Source: CAYFXE01 sp964347035 (GTDB taxonomy: Bacteria > Acidobacteriota > Aminicenantia > Aminicenantales > Aminicenantaceae). Taken from it: DNA of 63,553 nucleotides. Position 1 is the first letter of the stretch; the number at the start of each line of letters is the position of its first letter. Made by a program: the position numbers and the translations under genes. The stretch is taken from the NCBI GenBank assembly GCA_964347035.1, contig CAYFXE010000018.1, positions 1 to 63,553 on the forward strand, given 5' to 3'. Below, in pieces: positions 58,057 through 63,553 of this stretch. The notes under the pieces were generated by a model. The model was not told where the DNA came from and ran no database searches. It was given only the letters and a program-made list of their open reading frames with translations.

Positions 58057-58515
58057 ATGAAAGAGTTTAAGAAGAAGCTAAGGATTGGGGTGATCGGGGG
58101 AGCCAGGCCTGACAGCAAATCATACGGTCTCGCGCAGAAAATTGGCCGGCTGATCGCAGAAAATGGTGCCGCTCTTGTTTGTGGCGGACTCAGCGGTGTC
58201 ATGGAAGCTGCAGCAAAGGGAGCCAAAGAAGCCGGAGGGACGACGGTGGGTATCCTCCCCAGCAGTTCTCCGCTCGATGCCAATCCCTATATCGATATCG
58301 CTATCGCTACAGGACTGGGTTATGCCAGAAACTCTCTTGTAGCTCTGAACGCAGATGTCCTGATCGCTGTCGATGGTCTGTACGGAACCCTCACGGAAAT
58401 CGCTTACGGAATGATCTACGGAAGAAAGATAATCGGCTTGGGCACCTGGGATATCGAAGGTGTCATCCAGGCACAATCTCCGGAGGAAGCCGTTGATCTC
58501 GCCATCAATCCCTGA
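58057..58515 (+). CDS. TIGR00725/LOG-like Rossmann-fold nucleotide-binding protein
   Basis: 152 residues. RIGVIGGARPDSKSYGLAQK, ALVCGGLSGVMEAAAKGAKE, and LGYARNSLVALNADVLIAVD then GTLTEIAYGM fit the SLOG/TIGR00725 family, which is related to lysine-decarboxylase-like phosphoribohydrolases and DprA-type nucleotide sensors. The exact ligand is unknown. RBS GAAGGAA. Stands between repeats, upstream of truA. Confidence 0.9.
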   Translation: MKEFKKKLRIGVIGGARPDSKSYGLAQKIGRLIAENGAALVCGGLSGVMEAAAKGAKEAGGTTVGILPSSSPLDANPYIDIAIATGLGYARNSLVALNADVLIAVDGLYGTLTEIAYGMIYGRKIIGLGTWDIEGVIQAQSPEEAVDLAINP

Positions 58516-58564
58516 AAAAAGGGGATAGGCTACTTTTTTGAAAAAGTTGCCTTTTCCCTTTTTT
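58515..58564. repeat. Long imperfect hairpin between the TIGR00725 gene and truA
   Basis: AAAAAAGGGGATAGGCTACT (from 58515) pairs imperfectly with AAAGTTGCCTTTTCCCTTTT (to about 58564). Its left tip resembles the GGGGACGG element at 57699. It could act as a terminator because it is followed by a T run, but the resemblance to dispersed repeats makes that uncertain. Confidence 0.5.
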
Positions 58565-58576
58565 GAGTAATTTAAA

Positions 58577-59308
58577 ATGACGCAAACGTATAAACTTCTT
58601 CTGAGCTATGATGGCACGGATTTTCATGGCTGGCAACGTCAGCCACTGAAGAGAACGGTCCAAGGAACCATCGAGGACACACTGGCAAAAATCATACAGA
58701 AAAAGATCCCTGTCATAGCGGCAGGCCGGACAGACGCCGGTGTCCATGCTCTAGGACAAGCCGCTCATTTCAGGGCCAAGATTAGCCTCACTGAAAAAGA
58801 ACTCTTCCGGACCCTCAACTCCATCCTCCCCAACGATGTGAGAATCGTCTCGTTAGACATCACGGATTCGGACTTTCACGCCCGCAAAATGGCTCAATCC
58901 AAAATTTACCAGTACCGCATTTTCAATGCCCCTCATCTAAGTCCTTTCTTCTTCAGGTATGTCCATCATTGGTCATCTCCTCTTCATGTCCCCAGAATGA
59001 AAGAGGCCGCCTCTTTCTTCGTGGGTGAACATGATTTTTCGGGATTTTCCTCGAATCGATTTCTTCATCCTGTCAGAGTAGTCTTCTCCTCTGTGATCAA
59101 AAAGATGGGGCCCGAAATCCTTTACTGGGTAGAGGCCAATGGATTCCTCAGGTATATGGTCCGGACCATTGTCGGAACACTCCTTGAAGTTGGAAAAGGC
59201 AAAATGGCTCCGGAGAAAATCGAGGAAATCTTTGCGAAAAAAAACCGCGCCTTGGCAGGTCCCACCGCCCCGGCTAAGGGGCTTTGCCTGATCGAGGTGA
59301 ATTACTGA
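58577..59308 (+). CDS. truA: tRNA pseudouridine(38-40) synthase TruA
   Basis: 243 residues. YDGTDFHGWQRQP, AAGRTDAGVHALGQAAHFRA (catalytic Asp), KSKIYQYRIF-like KIYQYRIFNAP, and NGFLRYMVRTIVGTLLEVG. Modifies the anticodon arm of tRNAs. Converges with rimI, overlapping by seven bases. Confidence 0.96.
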   Translation: MTQTYKLLLSYDGTDFHGWQRQPLKRTVQGTIEDTLAKIIQKKIPVIAAGRTDAGVHALGQAAHFRAKISLTEKELFRTLNSILPNDVRIVSLDITDSDFHARKMAQSKIYQYRIFNAPHLSPFFFRYVHHWSSPLHVPRMKEAASFFVGEHDFSGFSSNRFLHPVRVVFSSVIKKMGPEILYWVEANGFLRYMVRTIVGTLLEVGKGKMAPEKIEEIFAKKNRALAGPTAPAKGLCLIEVNY

Positions 59309-59781
59309 CTCAAGAATTTCCCCATGACGATAGCATGCTCTTGGGGATTATGATAATAATTCTTCCGTATTCCCAATATATCAAAATCCAATTTATTATA
59401 AAGCTTGATAGCAGCCATATTTGACGGCCTTACCTCCAACGAGATAAGTCTCGCTCCTCCCTCCTCCAACTGAGCAAGCACCTGTTTCAGTATAGATTCC
59501 CCGATTCCCATCCTCCGGAAATCAGGATGGACGGCAATATTGCTGATTTGTACTTCATCTTGAAGATGCCAGTAGATGATATAGCCGATGATTCTCTTCT
59601 CGAGCCGGTGAACGACAACGTAGGAAGTTGAAATCGGGCGGTTGTGAATTTCACCCCTGAAGGTGCTCAGGTGCCAGGGGTTGGGAAAGGAGACTCTCTC
59701 TATGGCATGGACCTCAAACAGGTCTCCCTCTTCCATCCTCCGAAGATAATAAATGTCCGAAGAAAGTCTTTCTTTCTTAAT
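59302..59781 (-). CDS. rimI: GNAT N-acetyltransferase, probable RimI (uS/bS protein N-alanine acetylation)
   Basis: GNAT domain: IYYLRRMEEGDLFEVHAIE, SFPNPWHLSTFRGEI, VVVHRLEKRIIGYIIYW, VQISNIAVHPDFRRMGIGES (acetyl-CoA loop), ISLEVRPSNMAAIKLYNKLD, and FDILGIRKNYYHNPQEHAIV. Adjacent to tsaB, as in many bacteria. The start is unclear: the frame opens with GTG at 59829 inside tsaB, but GGAGGAAG followed by ATT (59781) overlapping the tsaB stop would begin at the right place for a GNAT domain. I use 59781 with low certainty. Confidence 0.85.
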   Translation of the reverse strand: MKKERLSSDIYYLRRMEEGDLFEVHAIERVSFPNPWHLSTFRGEIHNRPISTSYVVVHRLEKRIIGYIIYWHLQDEVQISNIAVHPDFRRMGIGESILKQVLAQLEEGGARLISLEVRPSNMAAIKLYNKLDFDILGIRKNYYHNPQEHAIVMGKFLSQ

Positions 59782-60457
59782 TCTCTTCCTCCGCCTGGGA
59801 CTTCCGGAAATACAGAGGCTCCACCTCACGATAATCCTTTCCCTTTTTTCTCCTCAGTAATTCACATCCTAATAATCCCACTTCATAGGCAATAAAAGGG
59901 GATCGTGTGGATAAACGGGCCTTATCCTTGAAATACCGAAAGATATTTTGTCTGTAGACATCAACACCGCTGCCGATAAAATGGATGATCCGGTGAGAGG
60001 GCAGCAGAGAAAAGAACCTATCAGGAGAGTAGGCTCCTTGGGAAACCAGCTCTTTGAGGCCCTTCTTTTGTGATTCATACAGAGCAGCATAAACCTCTCC
60101 CTTCTTGGCATCAAGGAGAGGTGAAATCAGGCGCTTCTGGTCACCGCGCATTTTGAAGGCCAACGCCTCGAGTGTCGAGACCGGAGCTATGTGTTTTCCT
60201 GAAGCACTAGAAAAAGACTTGACCGTGCTCAACCCGATACGGATGCCAGTAAACGAGCCCGGTCCAACGGCCAGGGCATATCCCTCAACATCCGATATCT
60301 CCATGCCGTTGCTCTTCAGGATAAAATCTACAGCCGGGAGAAGCTTTTCGGAATGGGTCATCGGAGACTCTAGGTTAATTTCACCCAAGAGCACCGTGTT
60401 TCTCAGCAAAGCGACCGACCCAGAAAAAGTCGTTGTATCCACGGCGAGAATGTTCAT
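59777..60457 (-). CDS. tsaB: tRNA N6-threonylcarbamoyladenosine biosynthesis protein TsaB
   Basis: 226-residue ASKHA-fold partner of TsaD in t6A37 tRNA modification. ILAVDTTTFSGSVALLRNTV, HSEKLLPAVDFIL, YALAVGPGSFTGIRIGLSTV, LLDAKKGEVYAALYES. Followed by rimI in the same direction, a common arrangement. Starts just after the LeuD-type gene with AAGGA RBS. Confidence 0.94.
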   Translation of the reverse strand: MNILAVDTTTFSGSVALLRNTVLLGEINLESPMTHSEKLLPAVDFILKSNGMEISDVEGYALAVGPGSFTGIRIGLSTVKSFSSASGKHIAPVSTLEALAFKMRGDQKRLISPLLDAKKGEVYAALYESQKKGLKELVSQGAYSPDRFFSLLPSHRIIHFIGSGVDVYRQNIFRYFKDKARLSTRSPFIAYEVGLLGCELLRRKKGKDYREVEPLYFRKSQAEEEN

Positions 60458-60458
60458 C

Positions 60459-61004
60459 TTACTGGTTCCTTATCATTTTAGCATATTCGAAGAGCCCACC
60501 AGCCTGGTAGATATCATACTGGACAGGATTCATCGGTTCCAAACGAAAAGTCCTATTTTTGCTGATATTTCGGCCTTCACCTTTTTCGAAATCAACTTCG
60601 ACCACATCCCCTGTCTCAAGGGCCTTTTTTATCACTAAATCCTCAAAATCAGAGCCTTTCAAAACAGGAAACCCAGAGTTAACGGCGTTCCGGTAGTAGA
60701 TGGCTCCGAAGGAAGCGGACATAATAAGTCCTATGCCCAAGGCCACGAAGCAATCCACCGCCTGCTGCCGGGATGAGCCAGCCCCGAAATTACGGCCAGT
60801 TACGAGGATGTCTCCTGGTTCGGCCTTCTGCGAGAAATGCTCCCACCCCTCGAGGTTGCCCAACGCGTACTGCCCCATCTGAGACATCTCTGTGATGGGC
60901 AAGAACTGGTTGTGGTAGATCTGATCGGTGTCGATGTCTTCGATCAACTTTCCTTCTTTATCCAGAAGGACCCAAATCCGGCCTTTCAGAGTTGTGTCTT
61001 TCAT
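60459..61004 (-). CDS. LeuD-type small subunit of 3-isopropylmalate/homoaconitate-family dehydratase
   Basis: 181 residues, aconitase swivel domain: GRIWVLLDKEGKLIEDIDTD, FGAGSSRQQAVDCFVALGIG, IISMSASFGAIYYRNAVNSG-like MSASFGAIYYRNAVNSGFPV, and ending YQAGGLFEYAKMI. The ATG abuts the stop of the large subunit gene. Leucine pathway is the likely role, but homoaconitase or methylcitrate-type enzymes share the fold, so substrate is open. Confidence 0.85.
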   Translation of the reverse strand: MKDTTLKGRIWVLLDKEGKLIEDIDTDQIYHNQFLPITEMSQMGQYALGNLEGWEHFSQKAEPGDILVTGRNFGAGSSRQQAVDCFVALGIGLIMSASFGAIYYRNAVNSGFPVLKGSDFEDLVIKKALETGDVVEVDFEKGEGRNISKNRTFRLEPMNPVQYDIYQAGGLFEYAKMIRNQ

Positions 61005-62258
61005 CTAAACATCCTCCGGGTGCGCGACCTGGCCCAAAAGGCACGAGGCGGCCACTACAGCCGGACTGGCCAGGTAGGTTTCCCCTTTTCCCTGTTTTCC
61101 GGCAAAATTCCGGTTTCCGGTACTGATCTGAATCTCCCCTTCTCCGGTTAACCCGACCATCCCCTCCGCACAGCCCCCGCATCCAGGGCTGCTGATGATA
61201 GCTCCGCTCTCAAAAAAGCCCCCGAGCACACCGTTCTCTAATAGTTCCTTATAGACTCTTTTGGTTGCCGGGACGACCTTGAGCATGATCCCATCTTTCA
61301 CCTTCTTTCCTTTCAAGATGCTGTATGCCTCGAGAAAATCTTCGGTGCGTCCGTTGGTGCACGACCCGATGAAACCAGAATCGATCCTGGTACCTTTAAG
61401 GTCTGCCACATCAAAGACGTTTGTCGGAGAATAAGGCGCTGCCACCTGCGGTGAAAGTCCATCCAGGTCAATCTCGACAGTGTTTGCATAAGAACAATCA
61501 TCATCCGGCTGAAGAGGGTCAAATCGTGCGCCTAAAAACTCTTCGACCTCTCTCCTGAAGGATTCCTCATACTCTGGAACGAAACCGATGATCCCAGCCA
61601 TCTCAGTGACCATACTGCAGAGGGTGATACGCCCGGCCAAGGAAAGCTTTTTAGCGGCCTCACCGTAGAATTCGACGGATCTGAGAGCAGCATTTTCTGT
61701 CCCCAGTTTTTTCAGGATAAAAAGTGTTATGTCTTTGGCCGAGGTCGGTGGTTTATATTCCCCATGGAGGATGACCTTGATCGTTCGGGGCACTTCAAAC
61801 CAGGTTTTACCTGTCTTGAAGGCGAAGGTGATATCCACATCGCCCATGCCCTGACCGAAGCTGCCCACAGCTCCCAGAATATTCAGGTGACTGTCTGTCC
61901 CGACTACAGTGGAGCTGGCCGTGGCCAAGCCTTCTTCCATCAGGACATGGGAGCCTATGCCTCGGTCCACGTCAAAGACTCTGATCTTCTGTTCTCGGGC
62001 AAAATCACGGCATTTCTGCTGGTTATCCGCATATTTCAGAGAGCTGGCCGGAGCACATAGATCAAAGGTGAAAAATGTCCTCTCTCTGTCTGCTACGGAA
62101 TCATCTCCGTATTCGCTCCTGAAATTTTTCACCACGTTGGGACCGCCGAAGTCTCGGGCAGACCTGACGTCAAGATCCATCCAGACGATTTTCCCCGCTT
62201 CCACACCTTCCTTGGTGTGGAGCTGGATGATCTTTTCGATAATCGTCTTTCCCATCAT
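61005..62258 (-). CDS. LeuC-type large subunit of 3-isopropylmalate/homoaconitate-family dehydratase
   Basis: 417-residue 4Fe-4S enzyme. Motifs STVVGTDSHLNILGAVGSFG, GFIGSCTNGRTEDF, and SSPGCGGCAEGMVGL give the three cluster cysteines. Length and sequence are those of the archaeal/thermophile-like LeuC (about 420), not the 465-residue enterobacterial one. Partner LeuD follows directly. The dehydrogenase upstream would use its product. Confidence 0.88.
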   Translation of the reverse strand: MMGKTIIEKIIQLHTKEGVEAGKIVWMDLDVRSARDFGGPNVVKNFRSEYGDDSVADRERTFFTFDLCAPASSLKYADNQQKCRDFAREQKIRVFDVDRGIGSHVLMEEGLATASSTVVGTDSHLNILGAVGSFGQGMGDVDITFAFKTGKTWFEVPRTIKVILHGEYKPPTSAKDITLFILKKLGTENAALRSVEFYGEAAKKLSLAGRITLCSMVTEMAGIIGFVPEYEESFRREVEEFLGARFDPLQPDDDCSYANTVEIDLDGLSPQVAAPYSPTNVFDVADLKGTRIDSGFIGSCTNGRTEDFLEAYSILKGKKVKDGIMLKVVPATKRVYKELLENGVLGGFFESGAIISSPGCGGCAEGMVGLTGEGEIQISTGNRNFAGKQGKGETYLASPAVVAASCLLGQVAHPEDV

Positions 62259-62261
62259 CTC

Positions 62262-63377
62262 TTAGACCTTGGCCGCTACAGCATTGGCCACATCGAGGGT
62301 GGTAGATGTCCCTTTTAAATCGTAGGTGCGCACCTTCCCTTCTTTTATCACAGCGGCGATAGCCTCCTCCATGGTTTGTGCCTTGGCAATCTCTCCCAGC
62401 CATTCGAGCATCATTTTGGTGGCCAACAGCATGGCCGTAGGATTGACTTTATGAAGCCCTGTGTATTTTGGTGCAGAACCATGGGTCGGTTCAAACACAG
62501 CGTAATTATCGCCGATGTTGCCGCTGCAGGCAAAGCCCAAGCCACCCACAAGCTGGGCTGATAGGTCGGAAATGATATCACCGAACAAGTTCTCGGCCAC
62601 CAGTACATCATAATCCTGAGGATTCTTAACCAGCCACATGGCCATAGCGTCCACGTTGGCCTCCCAAAACTCAACATCAGGATACTCTTTGGACATCTCT
62701 CTAGCTATTTCGAGGATAAATCCTCCGGTTTCCCTGAGGACGTTGGGCTTTTCGACGATTGTGACCGACCTTCGCTTCTTCTTCCGGGCATACTCAAAAG
62801 CCCGTCTAAGGATGCGCGTGCAGGCTTTTTTGGTCATGATCCTCGTCGAGAGCGCCATTTCCTCGAGCGGGAAACTCTCGAACTTTTTCATCTTGGGATG
62901 AATGAGTAGAGCCTTCCTTACTTCCTCGGGAAGGGGATGGAATTCCACGCCGGCGTACATGCCTTCGGTGTTTTCCCGGAAGATTACCAGGTCGATATCA
63001 TCTCGATAATTAAGGGGATTTCCGAGGTATGCTTTGCAGGGCCTCAGGTTTGTGTACAGGTCGAATTCCTGCCGCAAGCGGACGATCGGGCTGAAATAGG
63101 AATAGCCTTTTCCTCTAAGCGACGGATCGAGCTCCAGCTGAGCATCATCCTTGGGTTTGGATGTAATCGCCCCGAACAAACAAACGTCGGTGCTCTTCAA
63201 CATCTCGATCGTCCGATCTGGTAAAGGATTCCCCTCCTTACACCAGAATTCCCAGCCGATCTCCCCGTAAACATATTCAGCATCGAGCTCTATCTTTTCC
63301 AGCACGATCATGGCTGCTTCGACGACATCCTTCCCCACCCCATCTCCTGGTAACACAGCAATTTTGTATTTCGGCAT
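62262..63377 (-). CDS. Isocitrate/isopropylmalate-family NAD(P)-dependent dehydrogenase
   Basis: 371-residue beta-decarboxylating dehydrogenase. IAVLPGDGVGKDVVEAAMIV, SPIVRLRQEFDLYTNLRPCK, FRENTEGMYAGVE, ENLFGDIISDLSAQLVGGLG, and NYAVFEPTHGSAPKYTG. The RENTEG motif is that of NAD-isocitrate and homoisocitrate dehydrogenases, where typical LeuB has RELTGG, so substrate could be isocitrate, homoisocitrate or isopropylmalate. RBS GAGGAGAGG. It lies between two dehydratase parts. Confidence 0.88.
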   Translation of the reverse strand: MPKYKIAVLPGDGVGKDVVEAAMIVLEKIELDAEYVYGEIGWEFWCKEGNPLPDRTIEMLKSTDVCLFGAITSKPKDDAQLELDPSLRGKGYSYFSPIVRLRQEFDLYTNLRPCKAYLGNPLNYRDDIDLVIFRENTEGMYAGVEFHPLPEEVRKALLIHPKMKKFESFPLEEMALSTRIMTKKACTRILRRAFEYARKKKRRSVTIVEKPNVLRETGGFILEIAREMSKEYPDVEFWEANVDAMAMWLVKNPQDYDVLVAENLFGDIISDLSAQLVGGLGFACSGNIGDNYAVFEPTHGSAPKYTGLHKVNPTAMLLATKMMLEWLGEIAKAQTMEEAIAAVIKEGKVRTYDLKGTSTTLDVANAVAAKV

Positions 63378-63388
63378 TTCCTCTCCTC

Positions 63389-63553
63389 TTAATCCTCACA
63401 TTTCCCGGGAATTCCGACGGTCTCTTCCAATCTTTTCTTGGTGTAAGCAATCAAACCACCAGCTTCGAAAATTCTGAGTACTGATTCGGACGGCGGTGAG
63501 AAGGTGAAGACATACTGGTCCGTCCTGACCTCTCCTTCAACAAAATCTATCTC
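63389..63553 (-). CDS. C-terminal end of a second aconitase-swivel (LeuD/aconitase) protein, cut by window edge
   Basis: The last 54 residues of a minus-strand frame that continues beyond base 63553: VFTFSPPSESVLRIFEAGGL then IAYTKKRLEETVG and a stop. The Glu-Ala-Gly-Gly-Leu-x-x-Tyr ending is that of aconitase/LeuD swivel domains. It is different from the LeuD-type gene at 60459. It may be a single-chain aconitase or a second small subunit. It ends 12 bases before the dehydrogenase ATG, so they are co-transcribed. Confidence 0.65.
   Translation of the reverse strand, partial: EIDFVEGEVRTDQYVFTFSPPSESVLRIFEAGGLIAYTKKRLEETVGIPGKCED

Noticed and set aside
1..63553. CRISPR array, prophage, rRNA operon or transposase gene
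   Set aside because: I looked for regularly spaced repeats, phage structural genes, rRNA and transposase motifs and saw none; the palindromes present are isolated.

Overview
The window reads as a chromosomal segment of a diderm bacterium. Support comes from a meso-DAP type MurE (DNPR motif), several exported proteins, a predicted outer-membrane barrel and a complete canonical division and cell wall (dcw) cluster. The mix of families (DUF5916 protein, MglA-type GTPase, FecR/Trp-rich protein, archaeal-type FBP aldolase/phosphatase, LctP permease, many secreted peptidases) would fit Candidatus Aminicenantes or another Acidobacteriota-related lineage. That placement is an inference from gene content, not a computed result. 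The sequence carries four runs of exactly 10 N, each inside a gene. At least two change the reading frame and one hides most of a gene, so it is probably a draft or metagenome assembly.

Layout. 1-9.7 kb: a truncated tRNA-Arg, an unrecognised 441-residue protein, an ECF sigma/zinc anti-sigma pair, a DUF4412-like protein, a serine hydrolase, a rhomboid protease and a DUF5916 protein. 9.7-23.4 kb: an SDR remnant, a PhoX-like protein, an M48 protease fused to a GYF-like module and zinc ribbons, Fe-ADH, an M28 peptidase, a CAP-repeat protein, a barrel protein, cyclophilin, a DUF3800 protein, an M23 peptidase and a FecR-type Trp-rich protein. 23.7-26 kb: a bifunctional FBP aldolase/phosphatase, a Nudix gene with an in-frame TAA inside its Nudix box, an encapsulin-type ferritin (EncFtn) without an encapsulin, and a DUF2007 protein.

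26.3-42 kb is the dcw operon in textbook order: mraZ-rsmH-ftsL-ftsI-murE-murF-mraY-murD-ftsW-murG-murC-ftsQ-ftsA-ftsZ. A near-consensus promoter and three TGGG MraZ boxes precede mraZ. murB and ddl are absent. hutI overlaps the end of ftsZ. 43-51 kb: a family 2 glycosyltransferase, a GT39-like membrane protein, a lactate permease, a Tat-signal C_GCAxxG_C_C protein, an exported M20 amidohydrolase and a YifB/ComM ATPase.

51-57.6 kb is a leftward surface-glycan type cluster: an MglA GTPase with a long acidic tail, then two small proteins and five family 4 glycosyltransferases in an A-B-(B)-B-A pattern. The middle B copy is interrupted by an N run. 58-63.5 kb: a TIGR00725 protein, truA, rimI, tsaB, a LeuC/LeuD-type dehydratase, an isocitrate/isopropylmalate-family dehydrogenase and the end of a second small-subunit (swivel) protein.

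Intergenic regions hold several palindromic repeats. One family shares the tip GGGGTCAG but has different stems; one copy is nested inside another. A second group carries GGGGA-type tips, and a third resembles CAGTTATCAGTT or ACTCAGTTACTC repeats.
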